DNA from: Lachnospiraceae bacterium
GTDB taxonomy: Bacteria > Bacillota > Clostridia > Lachnospirales > Lachnospiraceae
Reading direction: 5' to 3'
DNA: 64,000 nucleotides
Assembly (NCBI GenBank): GCA_017446045.1
Contig: JAFSRP010000018.1
Location: forward strand, 186,001-250,000
The notes beneath the pieces are model-generated. The model had not been told where the DNA came from, did no database searches, and saw nothing but the letters and a program-made list of their open reading frames with translations. How positions within the stretch are numbered: position 1 is the first letter of the stretch; every line of letters starts with the position of its first letter. Made by a program: the position numbers and the translations under genes. Below, in pieces: positions 9,537 to 18,414 of the stretch.

Positions 9537-10265
9537 ATGTCGGATCATAATCTGATCGCTGATCTGCCGGCGGACCTTCGTCCATACGAAAAATGTGAAA
9601 AATACGGTACGGAGACGCTCACAGATGCCGAGCTCCTGGCTGTGATCCTGAAGACGGGATCCCGTGAGAAATCCGCCGTAAAACTGGCCGAGGAGATCCT
9701 TTTTTCCGATGGCACAGGAGACGGACTTCTGAACCTCATGTATTATGGTCCGGAAGATTACAGATGCGTCAAGGGTGTCGGAAGAGTCAAGGCTCTCCAG
9801 TTGTTGTGCGTTGCGGAATTGTCGAGAAGGATCTCCCGCACCAGAGCAGAGGCGCGCCTTGACCTGCATTCTCCGTCAAGCGTTGCTGAATACTATATGG
9901 AGCATCTCCGGCACCGGACCGAAGAAGAAGTGCATCTGATGCTGCTGGATTCCAGGAATAAGCTGATGCGCAGCGTCATGCTCAGCAGGGGCACGGTAAA
10001 CGCTTCCTCTGTTTCTCCCAGAGAGATCTTTTCCTTTGCGCTCCGTTACGGAGCCGCCGCTTTCATACTCGTACACAATCATCCGAGCGGCCGCCCCGAG
10101 CCCAGCAGGGAAGATATTCTGATGACCGGGAGCCTTCTGCGTCTCGGACAGCTGATGAACATTCCGCTCCGGGATTCTCTGATCATCGGAGACCGCTGTT
10201 ACGTGAGCTTTCTCGAAGACGGTCTGTTTGAGAAGCTTGAGCGCTCCAAAGATACTGAAGCCTGA
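9537..10265 (+). CDS. radC: RadC-family JAMM-domain protein
   Basis: This 242-residue protein has an N-terminal helix-hairpin-helix part (LTDAELLAVILKTGS; VKGVGRVKALQLL) and a C-terminal JAMM metalloprotease-like domain with HNHPSGRPEPSREDILMT, the HxHx7SxxD zinc motif, near residues 182-199. The family was once linked to DNA repair, but its biochemical role remains uncertain. Frame-open starts exist at TTG 9486 and ATG 9501. ATG 9537 is chosen because the -10 element covers the earlier codons and CAGGA precedes it. It sits directly before mreC, as in many Firmicutes. Confidence 0.92.
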   Translation: MSDHNLIADLPADLRPYEKCEKYGTETLTDAELLAVILKTGSREKSAVKLAEEILFSDGTGDGLLNLMYYGPEDYRCVKGVGRVKALQLLCVAELSRRISRTRAEARLDLHSPSSVAEYYMEHLRHRTEEEVHLMLLDSRNKLMRSVMLSRGTVNASSVSPREIFSFALRYGAAAFILVHNHPSGRPEPSREDILMTGSLLRLGQLMNIPLRDSLIIGDRCYVSFLEDGLFEKLERSKDTEA

Positions 10266-10293
10266 CCTTTTTACCGTTCAGAGGTAGTTACAT

Positions 10294-11148
10294 TTGCATA
10301 ACCGATTATCCAAAAACATACTGATCATCATAACGATCTTTTGCGGTTTCCTGATGGTGGTGAGCTATCTGCAGAGTTCTGTACTGGATCCGGTCCGTTA
10401 CTATGTCGGATACTTCATGACACCCGTTCAAAGCGGGATCAATCGCTTCGGCATAACTGTATCCAACGGGATCCGCGAGCAGCGGCACCTCAGGGAGGTC
10501 TATGATGAGAATCTGCGGCTGCAGCAGCGCGTGGATGCACTGACAGAGGAAAACAGCCGTCTCCGTTCCGACGAATTGGAGCTGGAGCGCCTTCGGGAGC
10601 TTTACCGGCTGGATCAGAACTATATGCAGTATCCCAAGGTGGCTGCCCGGGTGATCGCCCGTGACTCGCAGAAATGGTTCCGTGTTTTCCGTATCGATAA
10701 GGGGCTTTCAGACGGTATTACCAAAGACATGAATGTGCTGAGCGGCGGCGGACTGGTCGGGATCGTCACTGAGGTCGGCGCGAATTACGCCACTGTCCGT
10801 TCCATCATTGACGATGAATCCAATGTGTATGCCATGTCACAGTACAGTAATGACACCTGTCTCGTAAAGGGCAGCATCACAGCGTACGAAGACGGCATGC
10901 TGGATATTACCAATATCGACAAAAATGCCGTATTCAATGACGGGGATGCGGTGATAACTTCTCCCCTGAGCACGAAGTTCCTGCCCGGGATCCTGATCGG
11001 TTACGCGTCGGGCATCAGCATCAACAGCCAGCACCTGACAAAATCCGGCAGGCTGATCCCGGTGGCGGACTTTGACAATATCCAGGAGGTCCTGGTGATC
11101 ACACAGATCAAGACGGAGTCCGGTATCATCACACCGGGCGAAGAGTAA
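10294..11148 (+). CDS. mreC: Rod shape-determining protein MreC
   Basis: This is the extracytoplasmic scaffold of the elongasome, linking MreB and MreD to PBP2 and RodA. The 284 residues comprise one N-terminal membrane segment (about 8-26), a coiled coil at about 65-105 (EVYDENLRLQQRVDALTEEN), and the two beta-barrel domains (RVIARD, GLVGIV, SRLIPVADFD-like end). The start is a TTG at 10294 with AGAGG 9 nt upstream; no ATG occurs before the membrane segment is interrupted. It ends with TAA directly against the mreD ATG, so translation is coupled. MreB is not in the window. Confidence 0.93.
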   Translation: MHNRLSKNILIIITIFCGFLMVVSYLQSSVLDPVRYYVGYFMTPVQSGINRFGITVSNGIREQRHLREVYDENLRLQQRVDALTEENSRLRSDELELERLRELYRLDQNYMQYPKVAARVIARDSQKWFRVFRIDKGLSDGITKDMNVLSGGGLVGIVTEVGANYATVRSIIDDESNVYAMSQYSNDTCLVKGSITAYEDGMLDITNIDKNAVFNDGDAVITSPLSTKFLPGILIGYASGISINSQHLTKSGRLIPVADFDNIQEVLVITQIKTESGIITPGEE

Positions 11149-11685
11149 ATGAGATATAAGGTCATCGCCAAACGAATACTGATCTACTTCCTGCTGGTCG
11201 TACTGGCATTCATCGTGCAGACCTGCGTGTTTCCGTTTCTCAGCTTTCTGGCATCTACGCCGAATCTGATCCTGATCATCACTTTTACCTACGGTTTTAT
11301 CTATGGGACAGAGTGGGGGATACTGTGCGGCTTTTTTGCTGGACTGATGATGGATCTGTTCTATACCGAGCCTTTCGGATTGTTCATATTGATCTACAGC
11401 TATCTGGGCTTTTTCAGCGGTCTGTTCAGTCACACCTACCGTTCGGACTCCATCTTTCTGCCCCTGATGCTGTGTCTGGTCAGTGAAGTGTTTTATAATT
11501 TCGCCATCCTGGCTTACCGCTATATGACGATCGGTGAGCTCTATTTCAATTATTCTCTGGAACATATCATCATTCCGGAGATATTCTTCACACTGCTTGT
11601 GACATTGCTGGTCTACCGTCTGCTGCTGATCGCGAACCGGCGGATGGACCGCGTGGATGATCTGCGCGGGCAGCAGGCAGCATAG
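11149..11685 (+). CDS. mreD: Rod shape-determining protein MreD
   Basis: A 178-residue, strongly hydrophobic protein with about five or six membrane helices, typical of the MreD subunit of the elongasome. Recognisable family features are the early FLLVVLAFIVQTCVFPFL helix and the GFFAGLMMDLFYTEPFG region, where most MreD proteins carry a conserved Gly-Asp stretch. It starts at the base after the mreC stop and its last 30 nt run towards the GTG start of the PBP2 gene. Identification rests on hydropathy, size and position as much as on residues, because MreD diverges quickly. Confidence 0.9.
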   Translation: MRYKVIAKRILIYFLLVVLAFIVQTCVFPFLSFLASTPNLILIITFTYGFIYGTEWGILCGFFAGLMMDLFYTEPFGLFILIYSYLGFFSGLFSHTYRSDSIFLPLMLCLVSEVFYNFAILAYRYMTIGELYFNYSLEHIIIPEIFFTLLVTLLVYRLLLIANRRMDRVDDLRGQQAA

Positions 11686-11716
11686 AAAAGCATTTTATAA
11701 CGCTGAAGGTAACTGT

Positions 11717-14641
11717 GTGCGCGAACGACTGAGAGATATTTTCGGACTGATACATGAAAAACTGGACCATCCTCTGCAGATCCGTCTGGCAGTGGTCGGT
11801 TTCTTTTTTGTATGTCTGTTTGGCATTCTCGCGAATAAGCTCTACAACCTGCAGGTCGTAAACGGTGACAATTATTCCGACCAGTTCATCGAGAAGACGG
11901 AACGTTCCGTCAAGATCCCTGGATCCCGCGGTAATATTTACGATGCCGACGGCAACCTTCTGGCATATAACCGTCTGGCATATAATGTAGTGATCGCTGA
12001 CAACGGAGCATATAAAAGCTATAATGAGCGAAATCTCATGCTGTACCGTCTGGCTTCCATTCTCGAAAAACACGATGTCAATGTCGTGACCCGTTTTGAG
12101 GTGGCAATGGAAGAGGACGGGAGCTTCCGGTTTACGACCGGCAGTGAAGCATCACGGCGCCGTTTCGTTGCTAATGTATACGGTGTTTCCCCTTCCAGGC
12201 TGGACGAGGAAAATGAAGACGGAGAGATCCCTTATCCTTCTTCCATGACAGCGGAGGAGGCCTTCCGCAAGAAGGTCACGGATTACGCTTTCGATACGAT
12301 CAAGGATGCGGATGGTTCACCCGTCCTGCCGGATGACCCCACGCTGCTTGATATGGTCAAGATCCTTTATGCCATGCGGCAGACTGCCTTCCAGCGTTAT
12401 GAAACCAGTACCATCGCGGAGGATATCGATGAAAACTGCATGGCTGAGCTGCTTGAGAATCAGGCGGACCTGCGCGGAATGAGTGTCGAAGAGACCTATA
12501 TCCGGCGTTATAACAATGCGCGTTATTTTTCGCATATAATCGGCTATACCGGAGCTATCCAGGACGAAACACGGCTCCGTGAGCTTCAGAAATCCAATCC
12601 TGATTATATGATCACGGACCTGGTAGGCGCGACCGGTATTGAAAAGACCATGGAGCAGCATCTGCAGGGCAGCAAAGGTCAGCGCAACATGCACGTCGAC
12701 AATTACGGTCAGGTGCTGGAAGTGATCAGCGAGACCGCGCCCACAGCCGGCAATGACTTTTACCTGACGATACAGCAGAACCTGCAGATCGGTGTTTACC
12801 ATCTGCTGGAGCAGCAGCTCGCAGGTATCCTCGCAAACAAGATCGTCAATATGGCCGCTGCCGACATCGAACTCCCGGAAGAGTCTTCCGAGATCGTGAT
12901 CTCTGTGGATGAAGCGTACTGTCAGTTCATCAACAACAATATCCTTGACACTTCCCATTTTTTCAACGAAGAGGAGCGGGGACCTGCAGAAGCGCAGATC
13001 GCCGAAAGCTTTCTGCGCCATAAAAGTACAGTCATGGACCGGATCCGTTTCGAACTGACCAGCGGCCAGGATGTTCCCCTGGCGGAGCTGTCCAACGAAT
13101 ACGTCTCCTATATGGCTTATATCTTTGAGTATCTGGCCCAAAGCAGTACCGGTATCATTGACCGAAACAGCATCGATGTGTATGGTGAGAGCTACCTTTC
13201 CTGGAAAAACGATACCATCAGCCTACGCAACTATATCTATTCGGGTATTTCCGAAGGGTGGGTCAACATCGACCGGTTGAATCTGCAGGATGACGAACAA
13301 TATCAGGATGCGGATTACATCTATGAAAAGATCTCCGCCATCATCCTGGAAAACCTTGAAAATGACAGTGATTTTGATAAGCTGGTCTATCGCTATATGC
13401 TCATGGACCGCAATGGACTTTCCGGCCGTCTGCTCTGCATGGCACTGTATGAACAGGGTATCCTGAAAGAGAACCGTGAGCTTTATACGGAGCTGGAAAT
13501 GAACGGAGAAGATTATGCCTACTCTTTCCTGATCGACCGCATCAAGGACATCGATATCACACCCGCCCAGCTGGCACTGGATCCGTGCATGGGTTCTGTA
13601 GTCATCACTGATGTGAACACAGGAGATGTCAAGGCGCTGGTCGCTTATCCGGGGTATGACAACAACCGGATCAATGACCGCAGCTATTTCAATGCCTGTC
13701 TGCATGACCAGTCCCTGCCGCTGATCAACTCAGCCACACAGACCAATAAGGCGCCCGGATCGACCTTCAAACCCCTTGCAGCGGCGGCTGTTCTGGAAGA
13801 AGGCGCGGTCGGCATAGGAGAGCAGGTGTACTGTACCGGCGTATATGAAGAGGTGGAGCCCAATATAAAATGCTGGATCGGCAAGCCGGGACACACTGCC
13901 CTGACTGTGGCGGGCGCGATCGAGAATTCCTGCAACTACAGCTTTGCGGAATACGGACACCGTCTGTCCACATCCCGTGATCCGCAGACAGGAGAGGAGA
14001 CCTATTCGACGACGCTCGGTATCGAACGGCTGCAAAAGTATATTTCCATGTTCGGTCTTGACCGCGTCAGCGGCATCCAGATCGATGAGAAGGAACCTCA
14101 TATGACGGACAGCGATCCCGAGCGTTCCGCCTTCGGACAGGGAACCAATTCCTACAACAATGTCCAGCTGGCCAGATATACGACGGCACTTGCGACAGGC
14201 CGCCTTTTCAACCTGACGCTCCTGAAAAAAGAAACAGACCCTGACGGCAATCTGATCCAGTATTTCCCGGCGGAACAGATCGATACGGTGCAGCTGATGG
14301 ATTCGACCTGGCGCATCGTTCGAAGCGGTATCCGGTCTGTCATCACGACCGGTGTCGCACGTCGCGTTTTCCAGGGATATGAGACCGTGGATATCGCCGG
14401 AAAGACAGGCACTGCCGAGGAAGTAAAGACCCGCGGCAATCATGCCGAGTTCATTTCCTATGCGCCGTACAATGACCCGGAGATCGCCGTTACGGTCGTT
14501 ATCCCCTTTGGCTATTCCTCCGGTAATGCGGCAAGACTTGCACGCCGTGTATATGACTATTATTACGGCGAGATCGACCTTCCGAGCATCATCAGCGGAA
14601 ATGCGCGGGATATCGAAATTATTAACGTTGTCGGCGGCTGA
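11717..14641 (+). CDS. mrdA: Penicillin-binding protein 2 (elongasome class B PBP), extra-large
   Basis: This is the D,D-transpeptidase that works with RodA to build side-wall peptidoglycan. It is 974 residues from a GTG at 11717, which has GAAGG 7 nt upstream. One membrane anchor lies at about 20-42, the dimerisation/pedestal region has RSVKIPGSRGNIYD, and the transpeptidase domain has STFK (Ser about 682), SCN (about 738) and KTG (about 896). Typical PBP2 is 600-700 residues. Here about 240 extra residues (roughly 375-615) separate the pedestal from the transpeptidase core. Such insertions are known in PBP2 of gut Clostridia. No promoter is needed, since mreD runs straight into it. Confidence 0.93.
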   Translation: MRERLRDIFGLIHEKLDHPLQIRLAVVGFFFVCLFGILANKLYNLQVVNGDNYSDQFIEKTERSVKIPGSRGNIYDADGNLLAYNRLAYNVVIADNGAYKSYNERNLMLYRLASILEKHDVNVVTRFEVAMEEDGSFRFTTGSEASRRRFVANVYGVSPSRLDEENEDGEIPYPSSMTAEEAFRKKVTDYAFDTIKDADGSPVLPDDPTLLDMVKILYAMRQTAFQRYETSTIAEDIDENCMAELLENQADLRGMSVEETYIRRYNNARYFSHIIGYTGAIQDETRLRELQKSNPDYMITDLVGATGIEKTMEQHLQGSKGQRNMHVDNYGQVLEVISETAPTAGNDFYLTIQQNLQIGVYHLLEQQLAGILANKIVNMAAADIELPEESSEIVISVDEAYCQFINNNILDTSHFFNEEERGPAEAQIAESFLRHKSTVMDRIRFELTSGQDVPLAELSNEYVSYMAYIFEYLAQSSTGIIDRNSIDVYGESYLSWKNDTISLRNYIYSGISEGWVNIDRLNLQDDEQYQDADYIYEKISAIILENLENDSDFDKLVYRYMLMDRNGLSGRLLCMALYEQGILKENRELYTELEMNGEDYAYSFLIDRIKDIDITPAQLALDPCMGSVVITDVNTGDVKALVAYPGYDNNRINDRSYFNACLHDQSLPLINSATQTNKAPGSTFKPLAAAAVLEEGAVGIGEQVYCTGVYEEVEPNIKCWIGKPGHTALTVAGAIENSCNYSFAEYGHRLSTSRDPQTGEETYSTTLGIERLQKYISMFGLDRVSGIQIDEKEPHMTDSDPERSAFGQGTNSYNNVQLARYTTALATGRLFNLTLLKKETDPDGNLIQYFPAEQIDTVQLMDSTWRIVRSGIRSVITTGVARRVFQGYETVDIAGKTGTAEEVKTRGNHAEFISYAPYNDPEIAVTVVIPFGYSSGNAARLARRVYDYYYGEIDLPSIISGNARDIEIINVVGG

Positions 14642-14647
14642 TACGCC

Positions 14648-14676
14648 GTGACATTGATTTCACAGTATGGTATAAT
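14648..14676 (+). promoter_or_regulatory. Promoter for rodA
   Basis: GTGACA (14648-14653), a 17-nt spacer and TATAAT (14671-14676) with an upstream TG make a strong sigma-A-type promoter between the PBP2 gene and rodA. The expected transcript starts near 14683, only about 8 nt before the rodA ATG. Confidence 0.65.
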
Positions 14677-14690
14677 AAACTGGTATAGAT

Positions 14691-15815
14691 ATGAAGTCTA
14701 AGTACAGCATTAAAGCCCATAGTCTTTTCCTGCTGGCAGTCGTCACAGCCCTGAATTTTCTCGGGATCCTGATACTCAGATCCGCATCCAATATGGATGC
14801 CGCGATCGTATCCAGACAGATCATCGGATCCCTGACGGGGTTCGCGGTCTGTCTTGTGATCTCATTTATGGATTACAACCGCCTGGTCAGATACAATTTC
14901 CTGATCTATATGGGTGTCGTGATCATGCTGGCGGCAGTAGCAGTATGGGGCGCTGTGCATAAAGGTGCCGGCCGATGGATCGTCCTTCCTGTAGTGGGTC
15001 AGATCCAGCCTGCCGAGTTTGTAAAGGCAGGACTGATCCTGTATTTCGGGGGATTCTTCGGGAAAAACCGGGACCGCATCAGTGAGCCCGGGACTCTGTT
15101 CTTGGCGATCTTATTGTTTGCCATACCGGCGCTGCTGGTCTTTATTGAACCGAATCTGAGCACGACGATCATCCTTACGGTCATTTTTGCTGTGATGCTG
15201 GTTGTCTCCGGACTGAGTGTTTCCTGGATCTTACTGTTTGCCGCACTTGCTGCAGCGGCAGCCGGTCTGCTGGTCTTTCTCTTTACTACAGACAATTATC
15301 AGCTGATCCCCTTTATCCAGGGCTATCAGAAGAACCGCATACTCAGTTTCCTTTATCCGGAACAGTATTCCGATACCTTTTTCCAGCAGGCGAATTCGAT
15401 CATGGCTATCGGTTCGGGCGGATTTTTCGGAAAGGGGCTGTATAATACCGATATCGGCTCCGTAAAGGCAGGCAACTTCCTAATCGAGGAGGATACGGAT
15501 TTTATTTTTGCCATCATCGGCGAAGAGCTGGGATTCCGCGGCTGCCTTGCTATTCTGCTGCTGTATGTAGCTCTGATCCTGGTGATCCTGTGGATCGCCG
15601 TTAAATCAAAGAATCTAGCCGGAGCCGTCATCTGTGCAGGCGTTGCCGCATGGATCGGGTTTCAGACTTTTACCAATATAGCGGTCGCAACCGCTTTGTT
15701 TCCAAATACGGGAGTTACATTACCGTTCTTCAGTCGTGGTGCTTCTTCACTGCTGTCGCTGTACATCGGGATAGGAATGGTCTCCAATATAGGCCTGCAG
15801 ACGAAGGAGCTTTAG
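14691..15815 (+). CDS. rodA: Peptidoglycan glycosyltransferase RodA (SEDS family)
   Basis: This is the SEDS polymerase partner of PBP2. The 374 residues form about ten membrane helices. Family signatures seen are GRWI near residue 100, FVKAGLILYF, FIEPNLSTTI, IAIGSGGFFGKGLYN, and FIFAIIGEELGFRG with the conserved Glu-Glu region, ending in LPFFSRGASSLLS. It has its own promoter 15 bp upstream in addition to read-through from the mre/PBP2 cluster. The start has almost no leader and no clear Shine-Dalgarno, yet the N-terminus aligns with other RodA proteins. Confidence 0.94.
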   Translation: MKSKYSIKAHSLFLLAVVTALNFLGILILRSASNMDAAIVSRQIIGSLTGFAVCLVISFMDYNRLVRYNFLIYMGVVIMLAAVAVWGAVHKGAGRWIVLPVVGQIQPAEFVKAGLILYFGGFFGKNRDRISEPGTLFLAILLFAIPALLVFIEPNLSTTIILTVIFAVMLVVSGLSVSWILLFAALAAAAAGLLVFLFTTDNYQLIPFIQGYQKNRILSFLYPEQYSDTFFQQANSIMAIGSGGFFGKGLYNTDIGSVKAGNFLIEEDTDFIFAIIGEELGFRGCLAILLLYVALILVILWIAVKSKNLAGAVICAGVAAWIGFQTFTNIAVATALFPNTGVTLPFFSRGASSLLSLYIGIGMVSNIGLQTKEL

Positions 15816-15833
15816 TTGTATGGAGAGGTAAGT

Positions 15834-16223
15834 ATGAATGTAGGGTTTGTAGCACACAGTTCCAAAAAGAAGCTTATGCAGGATTTTTGTATCGCGTACA
15901 GAGGGATCCTGTCCAAACACCAGCTGTTTGCAACGGCTACGACCGGCCGTCTGGTTGAAGAGGTCACAAATCTGCATATCCACAAGTTCCTGCCCGGGCA
16001 TCTGGGAGGACAGCAGCAAATGGCTGCCCAGATCTCCAATAATGACATGGATATGGTGATCTTTTTACGGGATCCTCATCATCCGGCGCCCCACGAGCCT
16101 GATGTCAACGATATCGTAAAGCTTTGTGATATTTACAATATCCCGATCGCTACTAATCTTGCGACAGCGGAATTGTTAGTACTTGCTCTTGGAAACGGGG
16201 AGTTGGAGTGGCGTGAAGTATGA
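15834..16223 (+). CDS. mgsA: Methylglyoxal synthase
   Basis: It converts dihydroxyacetone phosphate to methylglyoxal and phosphate, a bypass of lower glycolysis when phosphate is short. The 129 residues contain the N-terminal VGFVAHSSKK, the TTGRL phosphate loop, the GGQQQMAAQI segment and FLRDPHHPAPHEPDVN, whose Asp is catalytic in the family. The start at ATG 15834 has GGAGAGG just upstream; a TTG at 15816 is in frame but less likely. The gene overlaps the carboxypeptidase start by 11 nt. mgsA next to the mre/rodA cluster is a recurring order in Clostridia. Confidence 0.94.
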   Translation: MNVGFVAHSSKKKLMQDFCIAYRGILSKHQLFATATTGRLVEEVTNLHIHKFLPGHLGGQQQMAAQISNNDMDMVIFLRDPHHPAPHEPDVNDIVKLCDIYNIPIATNLATAELLVLALGNGELEWREV

Positions 16224-17199
16224 TCTCAAAGGCCGGCTTTGTCCGGCCGTTTTACTCGTTTGCCTGACTGCGGCCATTCTCTCGGGATGCTCACAGCCGG
16301 AACTGGAAAATACGTACCGTTTTCCGGAGAGCGGACTTTTGTCCCTGATCACGGACGACCAGGGTCTAAGGCCGGAAGGATATGCAGCGGATCTATGTGT
16401 GCCGGAAGCAGACGCCGATCTCAATACGGACGGCGTCAATGCAAAGGCGTTCGGACTGTTCGACTTAAGCGGAGCGGAAGTGCTTTCGCAGCACAATATT
16501 TACGATAAAGTCTATCCGGCATCCACGACCAAGATCCTGACCTGTCTGATCGCCCTTGAACGCGGTGATCCCGATGAAATGGTCACAGTTCCCGAGGAAG
16601 CAAGGATCACGGTATCAGGCTCCTCGATGGCGGATCTTCAGCCGGGAGACCAGCTGCCTCTCCGAGACCTGCTGTACGGTCTGATGGTTCCCAGCGGCAA
16701 CGATGCCGCAGTGGCGATCGCCCACCATATCAGCGGTGATGTGGAAGGTTTTGCCTCGGTCATGAACAGCCGCGCGAAGCAGCTGGGTGCGACGCATTCT
16801 CATTTTGTCAATCCCCACGGACTTCCGGATGAGGAACATTATGTGACAGTTTATGACATGTATCTGATCTTCCAGGAAGCAATGAAAAATCCCGAATTCC
16901 GGAAGATCGCCCGCACCGCAGAATATACCTGTGCTGTTGAGCATCCTGCCGATCTTTCCAAGAACCGTGATGTCACCTGGACCAGCGGAAATGCTTTCTA
17001 CAGCGGGAAGTTTTCCTTTGCAGACAATATGGAGATCCTGTGCGGCAAGACCGGTCACACCAATGCCGCAGGCTTCTGCCTGGTCCTTGGAGAGAAGGAT
17101 GCGGCAGGAAAGCAATATGTTTCCATTATCATGAACTCGCCGATCTATGAGCAGATGTATGTGTCGATGCGTACGCTGGCGGCGAAATCTCAGCAATAA
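16213..17199 (+). CDS. D-alanyl-D-alanine carboxypeptidase (peptidase S11), lipoprotein
   Basis: It is predicted to trim the terminal D-Ala from peptidoglycan stem peptides on the outer face of the membrane. The 328-residue protein starts at GTG 16213, overlapping mgsA, and has a lipoprotein signal peptide ending LLVCLTAAILSGC. The S11 catalytic motifs are SxxK as ASTTK (about 103-107), SxN as SGND (about 160) and KTG as GKTGHT (about 277). It lacks the long C-terminal amphipathic domain of classic PBP5, so it probably stays attached through its lipid. Its place after rodA and mgsA fits a wall-growth cluster. Confidence 0.88.
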   Translation: MKYDLKGRLCPAVLLVCLTAAILSGCSQPELENTYRFPESGLLSLITDDQGLRPEGYAADLCVPEADADLNTDGVNAKAFGLFDLSGAEVLSQHNIYDKVYPASTTKILTCLIALERGDPDEMVTVPEEARITVSGSSMADLQPGDQLPLRDLLYGLMVPSGNDAAVAIAHHISGDVEGFASVMNSRAKQLGATHSHFVNPHGLPDEEHYVTVYDMYLIFQEAMKNPEFRKIARTAEYTCAVEHPADLSKNRDVTWTSGNAFYSGKFSFADNMEILCGKTGHTNAAGFCLVLGEKDAAGKQYVSIIMNSPIYEQMYVSMRTLAAKSQQ

Positions 17200-17211
17200 G
17201 GAGGATCTTTT

Positions 17212-17889
17212 ATGTTTAAGGTTGCTGTGATCGCAGGAACGCCGGTCGATACACAGATGGGCGTTGACTACATTGAGAAAAAAAACAGTGAATACGAGCT
17301 GCCGGTAGCGTATCCGGTATATATGCCGGTCTCCGGAAGCTGTGATGAGCAGCTGGTCTTCCAGTATTCTTCCGATGAAGAAAAGCGCCGCCGCATGGAT
17401 GAGATCTTTGACGAAGCAGAATCGCAGGGCATTCGTGACTTTTTCATTTACTGCAACTCCCTTTCAGGCGCATTTGATTTTGAGCCGTATGCCGCGGAAC
17501 GTGGTGTCAGGGTCTATACACCGCTGCAGGTCTACCGTGATCTCGGCCATTCCTATTCCCGTGTAGGTGTTGTAGCGGCCAACAACCTTTCTTCTTACAA
17601 TATCGAAAAGAACCTGATGACCACCAACGATTCGATCTATGTCATTGGCTCGGGCAATATGGCGATGGTACACGCCATCGAAGAGGGCATCGAGCCGGAG
17701 AAGATCGTTGAAGACCTGGGACTCGCTCACATGCTTTCGTATATGGAAGCCTGCGGCTGTGAATGCCTTGTGCTCGGATGTACTCATTTTCCGTATCTGA
17801 AGCAGGAACTGGCAAAGCATGCCGGCATCCCGCTGATCGACCCTGCGGATGAAATGTTCGAGCGTATGACTGCCGCAGCGGAGAACTGA
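17212..17889 (+). CDS. Aspartate/glutamate racemase-family protein
   Basis: A 225-residue protein of the Asp/Glu/hydantoin racemase superfamily. The two catalytic cysteines of the fold are in place, in IYCNSLSG near residue 83 and LGCTHFPY near residue 187, and the N-terminus (VAVIAGTPVDTQMG) replaces the usual GxxDSG of MurI. It could supply D-glutamate for peptidoglycan, which would fit the wall genes upstream, but the divergent first motif makes the substrate uncertain. A strong AAGGAGG lies 7 nt before the ATG and only 12 nt separate it from the carboxypeptidase. Confidence 0.8.
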   Translation: MFKVAVIAGTPVDTQMGVDYIEKKNSEYELPVAYPVYMPVSGSCDEQLVFQYSSDEEKRRRMDEIFDEAESQGIRDFFIYCNSLSGAFDFEPYAAERGVRVYTPLQVYRDLGHSYSRVGVVAANNLSSYNIEKNLMTTNDSIYVIGSGNMAMVHAIEEGIEPEKIVEDLGLAHMLSYMEACGCECLVLGCTHFPYLKQELAKHAGIPLIDPADEMFERMTAAAEN

Positions 17890-17915
17890 TTTGTGAACGT
17901 TTTTTTGAAAACGAC

Positions 17916-17944
17916 TTGCTAATAAATATCTCGTGTAATATAAT
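17916..17944 (+). promoter_or_regulatory. Promoter for the P-loop / HlyD-like pair
   Basis: TTGCTA (17916-17921), 17-nt spacer and TATAAT (17939-17944) form a good sigma-A-type promoter. Transcription would start near 17951, giving a leader of about 30 nt that contains GGAGG ahead of the ATG at 17982. Confidence 0.7.
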
Positions 17945-17981
17945 CAATCTACAAGAAAGACCTTAACGGAGGATACAAAAT

Positions 17982-18401
17982 ATGGTTCAGTTAATAGTTG
18001 GCAGCAAGGGCAAGGGAAAGACCAAGGAGCTTCTTGAAAGGGCTTCTCAGGCGATCAAGGATGCTACCGGCTCCGTTGTTTATGTTGATAAGAGCTCCCA
18101 GCATATGTATGAGCTTTCCAATAAGATCCGTCTCATCAACGTCAGCAAATTCCCGGTCAATTCCGAAGATGGCTACATCGGTTTCCTGAGCGGCATCATT
18201 TCCCAGGATCATGACCTTGAGTATATGTTCCTCGACGGTTTCCTTACTGTTGCCAACCTGATGGGTGCGGATATTTCCGATGCAATTGCAAAGATCGCTG
18301 CGCTCGGTGAGAATTTTGGCATCACCTTCGTAATCAGCGTATCCATGGATGAGAACGATCTTCCGGAAAGCTGCAAACAGTATGTGGCAGTAGCTCTGTA
18401 A
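17982..18401 (+). CDS. Small P-loop ATP-binding protein
   Basis: A 139-residue soluble protein with a Walker A motif GSKGKGKT at residues 7-14 and a Walker B-like YMFLDGFL near 80. It looks like a minimal ATPase fold. Short proteins of this type occur next to HlyD-like, YggS and SepF genes in Lachnospiraceae and are sometimes labelled PilT-like or twitching-motility proteins, a label without functional support here. The gene has its own promoter, and AACGGAGG gives a clear ribosome site. The function is not known. Confidence 0.75.
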   Translation: MVQLIVGSKGKGKTKELLERASQAIKDATGSVVYVDKSSQHMYELSNKIRLINVSKFPVNSEDGYIGFLSGIISQDHDLEYMFLDGFLTVANLMGADISDAIAKIAALGENFGITFVISVSMDENDLPESCKQYVAVAL

Positions 18402-18414
18402 CTTCCTATTTTCA

